Assembly (NCBI GenBank): GCA_015146655.1
Contig: VKHL01000036.1
Coordinates: forward strand, 157,146-221,145
Reading direction: 5' to 3'
Length of the DNA stretch: 64,000 nucleotides
Origin: Ochromonas danica
Taxonomy: Eukaryota > Sar > Chrysophyceae > Chromulinales > Chromulinaceae
Every line of letters begins with the position of its first letter. Within the stretch, counting starts at the first letter, position 1. The position numbers and the translations under genes are program-made. This document shows positions 8,623-19,659 of this stretch, one piece after another. The notes beneath the pieces are model-generated. The model had not been told where the DNA came from. It made no database searches and was given only the letters and a program-made list of their open reading frames with translations.

Positions 8623-9991
8623 ATGCAAACCTCATCACCCGCTGCCCCAACTACCTCCAGAATGCTGTTGAAAACATGCTCCTTTGCTTTTATTGTCACT
8701 TGTGTGATCCTTCTGGTTAGTCAAAATTTTGACTTGAGTTCAATCTTTCGTAATACCGGCCAGCATTCTACACATTATCTTCGCGTGGATGAGCCCAGCC
8801 TGGCCGTGGCCAAGAACGGCATGATCTCCATACAAGGAACTCCTCCCAAGCTTGCCATAGTGATTCCTTTCTTCTCTTTGGATGCTCATAAAGTAGTGAA
8901 AACTCTTCAACGGTAAGAAAACCCCTCTCATTTTGTTGATACTGACGACTCATAAGGATATGATGGATGATGAATTATCAAATAGTTGGTCTGAAGTAGG
9001 CGATCCTTGTCCTCTAACCAAGATGCTACCTACTAAAACAGTCGATGTTCTGTTTTGGTTTAATCAAGATTTCCGCAGTCATAATAATGCTAAATTTGCT
9101 GCGGCATTTCATCGAAATGTAACTCGAGCATTGCGTCCTATACGCCAATGCTTTGGTGAAGTCATCTATGGTTCAGCAATGTTATCAGAGGAAGAAGATC
9201 GTTTTCCACGTGGACCAACCATTCAATGGTATAATTTGTTTCTTTCGCCTTTGCAACCATTGAGGAAGTATGCTTATGTATTTCGTTCTGAACATGATGT
9301 CTATCCTATTCGTGGTGGATGGGTTGACGCATTGTTATCAGAAGTTACATTCCGTGGTGATTTCTTTGTCAAAGGATCCATTCATCGTGGAGAGAAATAT
9401 AAAGAAATTGTATCCTATCCCTCTTCTGCATCCTGGATAACTCATATCAATGGAAATGCTCTCTACAAAGCCAATGACCCTCAGTTTAATTCAATGATTG
9501 CCTCTTGTGCGAGTGAGGATCAGGATGTAGCGGATGAATACTTAGCTACATTTGATGTCGCACTCTGGAAGAAACATGTCACCAGTTATACGGAGACTTG
9601 GCCATTGTTTCAGAGCTATGCTCATAAATTCCAGTATACAGATCTCATCATCAGCTATAATGATGATGTTAGCAAGGAGAAGATTACTTCTTTGTTGAAC
9701 TCCTCCCCAAATACTTTCTTTTTGCATGGGTCATCTGACTCGGCTAGTGACCTTGCTAGATTGAGACAGAAGATCCAGCGTGAAGTCGCGGACAACAAGA
9801 CAAAAGTCGTCAAACCTGTCAGTATTAGTGACATGAGTGGAGAAGCAAGTGCAGTTAGTTTGAAAGAGAAGCAGAATAGTCCGGGAGAGAAGAAGACACC
9901 ATCCTTATCCATGAATCTTCCCATCGAACTCATTTCCAGGGAGAGATTACCAACTTCACTTCAAAACTTTGTCTCACGTATATTGGATTGA
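8623..9991 (+). CDS. Putative type II membrane glycosyltransferase-like protein (about 431 aa, 2 exons)
   Basis: Exon 1 (8623-8912) has a short cytosolic stretch, one membrane segment (residues about 17-33), then a lumenal start and the beta-strand motif K-L-A-I-V-I-P-F-F, typical of nucleotide-sugar-binding folds. Exon 2 runs to 9991. The frame closes best with intron 8913-8985 (GTAAGA...AATAG, 73 nt), although an acceptor near 8956 also looks good but breaks the frame. Exon 2 has V-D-V-L-F-W-F-N-Q-D, F-R-S-E-H-D-V-Y-P (an acidic D-x-D-like site candidate) and W-I-T-H-I-N-G-N-A-L-Y, a pattern seen in Golgi glycosyltransferases. I infer a Golgi enzyme; donor, acceptor and formal GT family are unknown. 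The C-terminal 90 residues look unstructured. Confidence 0.5.
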
Positions 9992-10275
9992 ATATGATTT
10001 TCTTTCTCAATTAGTTCATTCGTTTAATTCTCATATAACTAGTAGTAGTACAGTGTAATGTAGTGTAGTGTTAAGTGTAGTTATTGTAAAGATTGTCGCA
10101 GGTGAGTGAATTGCATATGTTGTTGCAATGCGCAGTTCTACCCGTGAGATGGCGTAAAACTCAATTAAAATTTATTACTCTACCGCTAGTAGGACCATTG
10201 CTAGCTAATGTACTAGACTAGTGTTAACATCACCACCACCACAGAGTGTGTGTGTGTATGTGTGAGTGTTCGCTC
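9992..10275. other. Convergent spacer
   Basis: This 284-bp spacer lies between the 3' ends of the glycosyltransferase-like gene and the WD40 gene. It contains ACTAGACTAG (10211-10221), a CACCACCAC run and a TG microsatellite (about 10227-10264). Confidence 0.5.
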
Positions 10276-11265
10276 CTAATTACTAGCAGGGGGTGCAAAG
10301 TGATAAAACTGGAGAGATCCATCCTCTGCAGCACAAGCCAATCGACTATCTCCTCCTCGTCCAATGCCTTGTGTTCCAATCTTTTCAAATTGTACCGACC
10401 AGATGATTTCACTGGCTGCTTCGATACGCTGTCTGCGCCTCCGCATAGAGAGATCCCATACAGAGAGTTGTCCACTGGAAGTACCAGTAGCAAAATAGCC
10501 TCCATCTCCTGAGGCATCCACGGAAAAGACCATGGATTCATGAGGGAAAGCTTGCACCAGCTGACCAGAGCGCAGATCGTAAAGGTTGACTTGTCGATCA
10601 TCTGAAGCAGAGTATAGCAAATGTCCTTCAGGGGAGAACGTTACTGATCGACAAGGTAAAGCATGTGCTTCTAGTTTATAAAGCACTTGTTGTGTACTCA
10701 TATCAAAGACATTGACTACACCATCACTGCCTCCAGTGCCTAGCTTACCATCTAGACTAAAGTTAGTCGAATAGATGAACTTTGTGTTCGTTGGTAAGAC
10801 TGCTACACGTTCATGTCCTTCTTGCATGGACCAGACGTTAATATGACCTTTCAAACTACCAGAGACAAGGACATCTTCACCAGGGGATAGACTGAGTCCA
10901 TAGGCTTCCATCATACCCGCCTCGATGATCGACACTTCCTTGTAGTGGTAGAGGTCAAAGAAGCGGATAGTAGCGTCCTGATAGCAGGCAATAGCAGTGG
11001 ATCCATCCTGCAGACAGACCACTGAGGTGACACCCGTGCCTGCCGTGTCGGAACGAAACTTGCTTTTAGCCTCAGAGGAAAGGTCCCACAGAGAGACTGT
11101 GCCGTCCAGAGACCCACTCACTAAATTACCTTGACACCATGCTATTGACCATACCCCATCGAAATGAGCGTCTGCTATCCTCTGTTTGTGTGTCAGCATG
11201 CTTTGGGATGGTTTCTGTTGATTATTGACAGCAGTCACTCTAATTAGTGAGTCAGATCTGGACAT
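10276..11265 (-). CDS. WDR61: WD40-repeat protein, WDR61/Ski8-like (329 aa)
   Basis: Beta-propeller scaffold. In other eukaryotes Ski8/WDR61 is a subunit of the SKI RNA-decay complex and of the PAF1 transcription complex. Seven WD repeats can be counted, with units such as D-G-V-W-S-I-A-W, G-S-L-D-G-T-V-S-L-W-D-L, A-C-Y-Q-D-A-T-I-R-F-F-D and A-S-D-D-R-Q-V-N-L-Y-D-L. The segment E-A-H-A-L-P-C-R-S-V-T-F-S-P-E-G matches the E-G-H-A-M-P-I-R-S-L-T-F-S-P pattern of WDR61. Length (about 305-330 aa) also fits. The ATG at 11265 is used; the frame stays open for 21 bp upstream but has no ATG. Assignment to Ski8 rather than another seven-blade protein is likely, not certain. Confidence 0.8.
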   Translation of the reverse strand: MSRSDSLIRVTAVNNQQKPSQSMLTHKQRIADAHFDGVWSIAWCQGNLVSGSLDGTVSLWDLSSEAKSKFRSDTAGTGVTSVVCLQDGSTAIACYQDATIRFFDLYHYKEVSIIEAGMMEAYGLSLSPGEDVLVSGSLKGHINVWSMQEGHERVAVLPTNTKFIYSTNFSLDGKLGTGGSDGVVNVFDMSTQQVLYKLEAHALPCRSVTFSPEGHLLYSASDDRQVNLYDLRSGQLVQAFPHESMVFSVDASGDGGYFATGTSSGQLSVWDLSMRRRRQRIEAASEIIWSVQFEKIGTQGIGRGGDSRLACAAEDGSLQFYHFAPPASN

Positions 11266-11656
11266 TTGGAGATCTGGACTACCCAACCCAGCAGCCCAAC
11301 AGTCAAACCCACATTGTAGACTGTACAGTGATGAAGATAGCAGTCTTTCATTTAGGCTGAAGAATTCATCAAACTAAATAGTTAAGAAATCCAACACAGG
11401 GATAGAAATGGAAGAAAAATCAATAGCCAATAATAACAAAATGATTACCAATGGTAACGTTAACAAAACGATCGTCACGAGGGCTTCGCACGTGGTCACC
11501 CACCGTACTACTGGCCTCGCCTGAGCACGCTTAACTTCCTAGATCTGACGGGTTAGGGTGCAGTAGTGCTAGTATGAACGATCATGTTTGCACTTGTGCT
11601 AAAGGGGAATATAAAGAATAAACAAGTGAGGTGGTAATGAATGGTGTGAGTAAGGA
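11266..11656. promoter_or_regulatory. Divergent promoter of WDR61-like gene and MYG1
   Basis: 391 bp between start codons. It contains GGTAACGTTAACAAAACG (about 11455-11472) and, across and upstream of the WDR61 start, the word TTTGGAGATCTGGACT (11265-11280) that belongs to a dispersed degenerate motif (see findings). Confidence 0.5.
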
Positions 11657-13333
11657 ATGATTCAGTCGATATTTCAACAGAAAAGAGCATTGAGTTGGTC
11701 TCGATTAGCTCTCTCTTGCTCCTTCCTTTTGATCGCCTCTTCATCCACCATGTCTTCTCTTTCTCTCTATTCGCCTGTGAGTTCGCTCATCGCTCAGACT
11801 GTCCAGCAGGCGGTGCTCATTCGAGGCAGTGACCTCTCCTCCGTGCAGAAGACCAGTGATCTTCTCATCGGCACCCATGATGGAAGCTTCCATTGTGATG
11901 AGGCTCTGGCGATCAGCTTGCTCTGTCTTTCTTCTCTGGCGAAGGGCAAGACTGTGAAAATCCTGCGCAGCCGCAACCCCGCCCTCCTCCAGGTAGACAC
12001 ACTGACACAGACACTGTCCCTGACACTGCACACTGCTGACACACTCACAGACCCTCAGACAGAGGCAGACCCAGAGGCACCTCCTCTTGTCGTCTACCAC
12101 TGCCTGACTGTCTGTCTGCTTGCTCTCATTCTAGACGTCGTCTGAAACCAGTCCATCCTCTCACTCACTCACTCACTCACTCACTCTCCTGCTTATTGAT
12201 CTGCTAATAGGAATGCGATATGCTGGTGGACGTGGGAGCGGTCTATGAGCCTTCTCGTCATCGCTATGATCACCACCAGCGAGACTTCCACGACTGCTTC
12301 TCCTCTGACTTCCACACTCGTCTCTCTTCCGCGGGTTTGGTCTACAAACACTTCGGCCACGACCTTCTCGCGCAGACTATCGCCAATTTTCAGCCAGGCA
12401 TTTCTCCCAGTGAGGAAAGTGCTTCTCTCGTGGAGAAAGCCTACTGGAAGGTCTACAAGAGTTTCATCGAACACATTGATGCCAATGACAATGGCATTGC
12501 CGTGGTAGAGGATGGGGCAGCCTTGAAGTATCATGTCTCCACAACTCTCGCAGATCGTGTTGGTCGCCTCAATCTTGGTTGGAATGAAGTCATCGAAGGA
12601 GGAGATGAAGAAGGAGAGCAGGGGAGACGCTTCCTCCTGGCCATGTCCATCGCTAGTGCAGCCTTCCTTGACGAGGTGATTCTTGCTCCTTCGTACACTC
12701 TCTAATCTCAACTGACTTGTTGTTGTCTGTGCAGGTCTATGGCTTGGCTTGTCGTTGGTGGCCAGCACGTCGTATTGTGGAAGAAGCTCTTGAAGAGAGC
12801 AGAGCCTCATCCTCTCCTGCCATAGTGGTGCTCCCTCAGTACTGCCCTTGGACCCAACATCTCTTCGCTCTTGAGGAAGAAAAGCCAATCGAGCAGAAGG
12901 TTCTCTACGTTGTTTATCCTGATCGTTCTGACGGTTGGCGGCTGCAGGCTGTGCCAGTCAGTGAGCATTCCTTCACTAGTCGCAAGGCATTGCCTGGGCC
13001 ATGGAGAGGATTGAGAGAACAGGTTTTGTCGGATGTGGTATGTGTGTGTCTTATCTTGTTTGTCTTGTCTTGATAGTGTGAATAAGAGATTCACCACACA
13101 TGCACACATGTTTGTTTGTTGTGATGACTAGACGGGTATCCCAGGTTGCATCTTTGTTCATGCTGGTGGTTTTATTGGAGGTCATCGCACTAAGGAAGGA
13201 GCGTTGGAGATGGCACAGAAGGTATTATCTCATGTCTAATACTATTGTAGTAGACTAGTAGTAGTGGTATAATCTGAGTTGTTCTCTTCTTTGTGTGTCA
13301 CAGGCTCTATCTTTTGGCTCAGAGACGAATTAG
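11657..13333 (+). CDS. MYG1: MYG1-type 3'-5' RNA exonuclease (UPF0160/DHH-like), 407 aa, 5 exons
   Basis: Homologue of MYG1, a DHH-family exoribonuclease found in nucleus and mitochondria. Proposed exons: 11657-11992, 12211-12675, 12735-13037, 13132-13221 and 13304-13333. All have GT-AG borders and all four introns fall in phase 0. Diagnostic motifs are I-G-T-H-D-G-S-F-H-C-D-E-A in exon 1, V-D-V-G-A-V-Y-E-P-S-R-H-R-Y-D-H-H-Q in exon 2 (metal ligands) and F-V-H-A-G-G-F-I-G-G-H-R-T-K-E-G-A in exon 4. The first 31 residues are basic and hydrophobic, like a mitochondrial presequence, and a second ATG at 11750 would remove it. The 218-nt first intron includes an ACTC tetranucleotide repeat. Confidence 0.93.
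12161..12186 (+). repeat. (ACTC)n microsatellite in MYG1 intron 1
   Basis: About six perfect tandem copies of the tetranucleotide ACTC lie in the first MYG1 intron, about 25 bp before the acceptor site at 12210. Confidence 0.95.
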
Positions 13334-13537
13334 CTTGTCGACCTCCTACAGTATGATAAGGTCTAAGGTACAGTAGCTCTGTCTTGATCTATTACTGTAC
13401 GATCATCATCATTGTAATACAAGCAAGTTGAAGAAAAGGATAGAATAACATAAACGAAAGCACTTTATCATCATACACTAATTGGTCACCTTTCTTCTTC
13501 TTCACTACTAGTCTACTAACTACTACCGCATGCTGCT

Positions 13538-16500
13538 CTACTTTTTCGCTCCCCCCGCAGTGCTGCTGTTGATCTTGACTGCGTCGAAGATGTACGGAGG
13601 CACAAATTGATAAACCGCGGCGCGAGGGATGGAGGAATAGACGCAAAGCTGATCCATGAAGACTAACGTGTTTAGCACTTCTTTTGGCACTTCCACGGCC
13701 TTGTTCCCTTCAACTTCCATTCCGCTAAGAGCAGAGTAAAGATGAGATCGAACAAATTGACCCAAATAGCTCAACAACTTCTCAGTATAGGAAGGGTGGA
13801 ACTGTTTGAGAAGACAGGCAAGTCCCACAACGATCGGGATGCCATCCAAGGGATACTTTGATTTGCGTCGCACTAGTGCCCCAAAGTTGACGTCATACTC
13901 CATCTTCGGCAGATAGGCTAAGAGGAAGAGAAGCAGCAAGACAGGCAGGCCTTCAAGTGGTTGAGTGGTTGTGTAGAGCTTCTGCATGGGATCATCCAAA
14001 CCACATGCTTCGAGAAGCGCTGTTGTCTCTTCCAACAAAGGATTGTCTTCTGCAGGGTAACTACCTAAAGCAAACCAACACAATCAATGTCATCATTATC
14101 ACCATCACAGTAGATTTATAGAGTGGACTCACTGTCAGGCTGCACGTAATGTTTGCGAATGTCCTTCACCAGTCCTCGATTGAACGTGTCCAATGCTTGA
14201 TAGAGAAGATGTGCGTCCAGTTGACAGCCAAACTCCAAGAGATTGCAAATCTGTCTGCGTACTAATTGTCCCTGTCCTAGTCGGCGCAAACACTTGAGGA
14301 CAGGAAGCAACAAAGGCTCTACCTTCTTGACAGCGTTGAGATAGAGTTTGACGGCATTCTCTGGGATACGATGCTCTGGATAAAGAGCAGTGCGGACTTG
14401 ATCCAATAAGGTTCGGAAAGGACGAACAGATTGTTCAAAATACCTCAAGAAATAGTTGCAGATATGCACAGCACGGAAGGCTAGCAGTCGATTCAAACCT
14501 TGCAATCCAATCACTCCAATGGATCGTTCCAATAGGGCGAAGGTGCGAATACCGCATTGCTCTATGGTTTGTGCTACTTTCGCATCAGGTGCAGAGTGCA
14601 AGAACCAAGCAGAACATTCAGGAGCATAGACGGTGGTGGCAGGGTCAGTGAGATCCATTAAGGATGCCATGACTCGTCCCAAGAAGGTCACTGCTCCTCC
14701 TGCTCCTGCTTCATCTCCTGCACCCAGTCCACTACTAGGACCACCCCCCGTAGTGGTAGTAGTACCAGGCGACGAGGTTGCAAGGAGACGTGGAATAGGA
14801 ATCGCTCTGGATTGGAAGCGAGAAGATGAATCAAATGTCTTCTTCTTAAGGAATCGATTGGCTTCCTGCTCGGCGTAATAGTTAATAATACGACTGAACT
14901 CTTGTTGGAAGATCTTCAATCCTGCTATAGCGATATAGTCTTGAAGATACTCGATAGATCGCTTGAGACCATCCAATCGAGTAGCAAGACCTAACATACG
15001 ACGATTGACTTCTTCTCGACTAGCATGAGCTTCAAAACTTAACTCTCGATGTAATGCTAATGAAACTTGTCTCACTAATTCTCGACGTAATCCTTCTTCT
15101 AGAATCTGTCTTGGTTCAACTTGAATCACTCCAAGTAACGTCTTCTCCATAACTAAAATACCTTCCGTGAAGATAGAGACTTCATGAGTGAGTTTGGCCA
15201 TTTCCCATCGAGCTTCTAATTGCGCGTAATCTTTGAGATCTTTTCCTTCTAACCGCATAGGCAAGGTGGTCATCTCAGTTTGAGTTGATACGATTTGTCC
15301 CAAGACATTGAAGATAGAGATTGGAATCACTTCTAATACCAATCGTACGAGATCGACTAACTCCCCGGAATAATACGCCGCCACACTGACTGCATCGGGT
15401 GACTCTGCGGCTGTGATTCGCACAAGTGGTACATCCAAGATCGATGCAGCTTTGAGAAAGGTAGCTCTCAGTAAGACGACAGCACCAGGATCTCTTCGAA
15501 TACGATCATGTAACATTGGCACATAGTCTGCTAGTAGCTGCCATGCATAAGACAAATCAGACAAACTCTCCAACACCATCAAGAGATCTTCTTTAATATT
15601 CACTGTACGAATCATAGTTTGGAATAAATCACGAATCTCTTGTAAACAAGTCTTAATTTGATTATTGGAATCCACTGCTTCGAACTGCTCGACATCTTCT
15701 AATGCTGCTATCAAACCTTGAATTTTCCTTCCAATTGCTGTAGCATGACCATCACCACGGAAATCTAGTGCTTCTACTTGAGAAGCAAGACCAGAAAACC
15801 ATCGTGTGAGATTCTCATCCTTCTTGACTCGTGTCAGAGGAGCCTCTCCAGCGAAGTAAGAGCTCACTTCATTCAATCGTTGCACAGCACTAGCTCGACC
15901 TTCCGTCCAGGCGAGATCTTTGTCTGCTAACATCTGTGTCAACAGACCCTTTAACAAGTACTCTAACTGAGAGATATTCAATAATAAAGTAGCAATAGTT
16001 GAAGGAGAGACACCAGCAACGGAATCGACTGCTTTGCGAAGAGTTTCAGCTTTGCATCGACGATGAAGCATTCGCCAACGAAGAGCAATGTTACAAGTGC
16101 GAACACAATTGAATAGTCCAAGCAAATGATCGAGTAGGAAGTCTTGAGCAAGTACACCTTCTTTCAGAAAGGCCTTCAACTCTTCTAAGCCTTTGGCCAT
16201 CAGATTGGCGTTGGCTTCTGACCATTGCTTTACAGAGGAGACTGATATGACGTTATCAATTGCTGCCTTAGCTGCAGGATAACTTGCCCATTCTTGAGTG
16301 AGATCGACAACATTCCCCATGTAAATAGCAATGACAAAGTTATCATGGAAGTACTTGTCAGTGATTTCTCGCATAGTTGACTTCTGTTTGTTTAAAATAT
16401 CTGGTGCAAAGTATAAGATGACATAAAGCATAGCAGCTTGATTGGCTAATCGAGTAGAGCGATGTGCTGGATCAGGATAAGCCACTGACATGAGGTAGAT

Positions 16501-17286
16501 ATCATCTGTTTGTAGTCGACCAATGACAAGTCGTACTAGATCTTGGTCTGGTGGATAACGTGCGAAAATCATGTCAGGGAAGTTTTTCGGTCGTTTGCCT
16601 TCAGGTCCAGGAATGTATCCTGTGTTACGACAAAGTTTGCAAATCTCTTCGAAGTGGTCTAAAGCTCCTTCACCTCGTAGACGACACATGCTAACCAACA
16701 GCTTCTCTCGGATATACCCAGGCAGTCGTTCCTCTCTAATAGCAAGCCACCCACACGCACACACGCACACACACAACTAGATAAGAGAGAAGAAGGTGAT
16801 AGACAGAGAAGAAGTGACTCACAGTAAGAGGAGCATGACTCCATAGAGGTACAAAGCCTCACACAGCAGCTGCTTGCCCTCCACCTCCTGCAAGATCGTC
16901 TCTAATGAGTGTTGGATATAATACCCATGATTTACATCATCAATATACTTAGAGAAGTCATTTTGATACTTCCAAATACTCTCAAAGAGACGATAGAATC
17001 GATCAAGAATCTCTTCATGATTATCTTGAAACTCTTGATCAAGATCAAGTAAATCTAAGCTATCATTAATACGTTTCTCATAGTCTTCAGGTTGGTTTAA
17101 ATATTGGAAGTCAAAGATAACGTCCAAGTATTTGCGTTGTTCAGGATCTTTCACTTTGTCACCGCCTAGGAAGACTTCTGGCAAATTCCCTGACAAACGG
17201 AAGAGTTCCGCAAGAATTGCACTTCCTCGACTTACAATACGGAGAAGGTTTTGTCCACATTGATTCTCTTTGCTCAGAAACTCCAT
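13538..17286 (-). CDS. WASHC5: Strumpellin, WASH complex subunit 5 (about 1197 aa, 3 exons)
   Basis: Subunit of the WASH complex, which switches on Arp2/3 to build branched actin on endosomes for cargo sorting. Exons: 17286-16823, 16735-14133 and 14064-13538 (introns of 87 and 69 nt, GTGAGT donors); joining them gives one open frame of 1197 aa against about 1159 in human. The match covers the whole length: the start reads F-L-S-K-E-N-Q-C-G-Q-N-L-L-R-I-V-S, then G-K-Q-L-L-C-E-A-L-Y-L-Y-G-V-M-L, H-R-S-T-R-L-A-N-Q-A-A-M-L-Y-V-I-L-Y-F, and in the last exon N-P-L-L-E-E-T-T-A-L-L. A Gly/Thr-rich insertion sits near 14700-14760. The other WASH subunits are not in this window. Confidence 0.95.
16750..16777 (+). 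repeat. CA-rich microsatellite in strumpellin intron 1
   Basis: An interrupted CACACG/CACA run fills the 3' part of the 87-nt intron, upstream of the acceptor on the minus strand. Confidence 0.9.
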
Positions 17287-17651
17287 GACACTTTGCTTGC
17301 CTCTTGTAGTAAAGTGATGATGATTTGGGAGGCAATCAGGAGGAAATCCAATGACGATGTCACTCTGGCAGGAGAACTGAATGCTGCTGTGAAAGATCCA
17401 CCTGGCTGAGGCGTCTACTCAAACTCCCCTCAACACTCATAGAAACTAACAAATAGGAAGTTTTAACTCACATATCATTTCCCACACATCGTACTGTAGC
17501 TATGATGTCTATTGTTTAGGGGTTGTCAGTGTGTAAACATCCTACACACTACACACTATGATTCTAACTAATCTAGCACTCATACTTAACCATAAGTTTC
17601 CGAATGCATAGTTATAAAAGGAAGTGGGGCTGTTGAGACCGAGACCATTAA
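17287..17651. promoter_or_regulatory. Upstream region of strumpellin
   Basis: 365 bp between the strumpellin start and the end of the CNNM gene, both on the minus strand. A TATAAAAGG sequence occurs on the plus strand near 17612, but no plus-strand gene follows it. I see no other supported element. Confidence 0.4.
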
Positions 17652-19326
17652 CTAACTGCCAGTGGGACGAAGCAGAAGAAGAGAATTCTCCCCACAGTTA
17701 TTCTCCTCACCTTCTTGCTCAGAGCTATTCGAAGGTGTTGGCGACACCCCGCCGCCTTCCATACGTTGCATCACATGGACAACATGCTCACGTGCAGGGA
17801 AAGTGGCATAGTTTCTGCGGATAGCACCATAGTTCTCGCTCTTGACCACCGAGCTTTGAGAGAGCATGAGATGACGATAGTCATTTCTCTTACGAACTGC
17901 AGCAGAAAGAGATGCTTTTGGGTCAGATGGTCGGTTACCCGACTTGGCACCCTTCCCATAGACAGAGGGACGAATGACATGATGGTAGAAGACTGTGGGA
18001 GCGCCTCCATTAGGATATATAGAGGGATAGATAACTGCATCTGTTTCATCCACAATATCACTTTGAATGATCTTCTCCAACACATCCTCAAGAGTGACGA
18101 TGCCAGACATGAGCGCTTGACCCGAGGGACGTTGACCAGAACGAAGACAATTCAGTGCAGCAACAGGATCTTCACTCACCACCGCCAAGTGGCAATGACT
18201 CTCTTGAAACAGCTGCAAGAGATCGAAGAGGGACTGAGAAGGCTTGACGAAGAGTGGCTCGCGCAGTGGCAAGTTCTCCACCATCACTTCATCCAATGGG
18301 TTCACCTACAGCACCCCCACCACCTATGAGTGAGACAAACAAACCGGAAGATCACAGGAAAGGATTACCAACCACAATGAGTGTCTTGACCAGCATGTAG
18401 CCCATGAGGTGCTGGCGATCGTGTCGACGATAAACAAGAATACGAGAGAAGCCACAGTCCAAGATATCATAGAGGCTCTTCTCATTCAGATGAGTCGAAC
18501 CAGAAATCATGAAGACTTTCTTAGCTGGAATCATGGCATTCTTAATGGTGTACTTGGAGAGGCGTAACACGCCAGTCATGAGGTTGACTTCGTGTGTGCT
18601 GAGACCTTCGCCAGACTCCAAACTGTCATGACTCGCAGTCGATTGTGGCTCGCAATTGGCAGCAGAGTTGTTATTGTTGTCACCACTGCCTCCTCCTCCT
18701 CCATCGCTCATCAAGGAATTCTCTCTCTGCAGGCGGCGATGTTCGTTCCCCTGCAGAATGACCAAAGCTTCCAATTCCACACGAGAGATGTTTCCATCCA
18801 TATCATCTGCACCAAAGGCATAGTCCAGTACCTTGCTAATGGGGAAGGAAATGGGGTAGAAGAGGGCGAAGAGGAAGTAGACCAGGTTGGTCAGTCTCGC
18901 GGCGGTGAGCAATTGACTTGGTCCAGTGAATAGCGCGGAGGGAAGGATCTCTCCGAATATCAACACAAGGGTGACAGAGAGGATAACAGCCAGGTAGTTG
19001 GGCATGAGAGCACCTAGAAAGATAGGTAGTGTTTCATTGGCTACAGAGTTGAAGAGCAGCAGTGTGACTAGCAGTAGGTGGTGCTGCTTGACAATGGGAA
19101 GGATCGCCTGGGCTGCGACTTTCTCTTTCGGACTGCCTGTCATGGTTTTGATCTCTAGCTTGGTCACGTCCAAGGAGAGCAGGCCCATGGTGAGTCCCGC
19201 GGCTAGTCCCGCACACACCACACAAAGTACTGCCATCATCGCATTGTAGACATCTTGAATCTCAGAAAAGTCAGCAAATCCACCACCTGAAATCTCTAAC
19301 TCAGAGAAGAACTTGAATATTCCCAT
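17652..19326 (-). CDS. CNNM/DUF21-CBS membrane protein, probable Mg2+ transport (535 aa, 2 exons)
   Basis: Member of the CNNM/CorC/MAM3 family linked to magnesium or other divalent metal transport. Exon 1 (19326-18373) encodes a DUF21 domain with three to four membrane segments (residues about 28-180), including A-G-L-T-M-G-L-L-S-L and F-G-E-I-L-P-S-A, the family signature. After an acidic linker and a Gly/Asn-rich insertion comes a CBS pair (M-I-P-A-K-K-V-F, S-R-I-L-V-Y-R, then in exon 2 H-C-H-L-A-V-V and G-I-V-T-L-E-D-V-L-E-K-I-I). Exon 2 is 18305-17652. The intron 18306-18372 uses donor GTTGGT; a GTGGTT donor three bases upstream is equally possible and removes one Val. The C-terminal 110 residues are low complexity. 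It is divergent from CstF-77. Confidence 0.9.
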
Positions 19327-19659
19327 TTAATAATAGAATCGTAAAGTTCCTTCCAAAGACTCCCCTTCCTCTTATTTGCTCTTTGCTATCGTATCTGCTC
19401 TCTCTCTGTCAACCTGCTATTATTATTACCTAACCGCGCAAAATTGTCAGAAAGACAGAAGTTTGGCGATTTGGAAGTAGGGTTATGGGCCGTTAACTTA
19501 AAGAGAACGCCATTATTGCCTAGCCGCGCAAAATGTTCAGAAAGCCAGAAGTCAGAAGTCTGGCGATCTGGAGTCAGGCTGCGGGTCGTGCAAGCCAAGC
19601 GGTCGATGACTTTGAAAGGCTAACTCTCTCTCTGTCTGTCTCTATCATTCGCCTTGGCC
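19327..19659. promoter_or_regulatory. Divergent promoter of CNNM and CstF-77 with an imperfect tandem repeat
   Basis: The 333-bp spacer holds two related copies, about 19428-19485 and 19510-19575, sharing ATT-CCTA-CCGCGCAAAAT, CAGAAAG-CAGAAGT and TGGCGAT-TGGA in the same order, about 80 bp apart. Between the copies lies GTTAACTTAAAGAGAACGCC, a variant of the TTAACTTAAGAAGA word of other divergent promoters. The CT-rich tract at 19623-19645 precedes the CstF-77 start. Confidence 0.6.

Noticed and set aside
8956-8957. Acceptor at 8955-8956 for the glycosyltransferase-like intron
   Set aside because: Joining the GTAAGA donor to it gives the wrong frame; the acceptor at 8984-8985 keeps the frame open and gives a 73-nt intron like others here.
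12193-12888. Minus-strand open frame of 231 codons
   Set aside because: Antisense to MYG1 exons 2 and 3 and spanning their intron; no domain seen.
17612-17620. TATAAAAGG as a plus-strand promoter
   Set aside because: No supported plus-strand gene follows; downstream sequence is the minus-strand CNNM coding region.
17715-18329. Plus-strand open frame of 204 codons
   Set aside because: It is antisense to the second CNNM exon, whose CBS-type protein is clearly real, and its translation has no recognisable domain.
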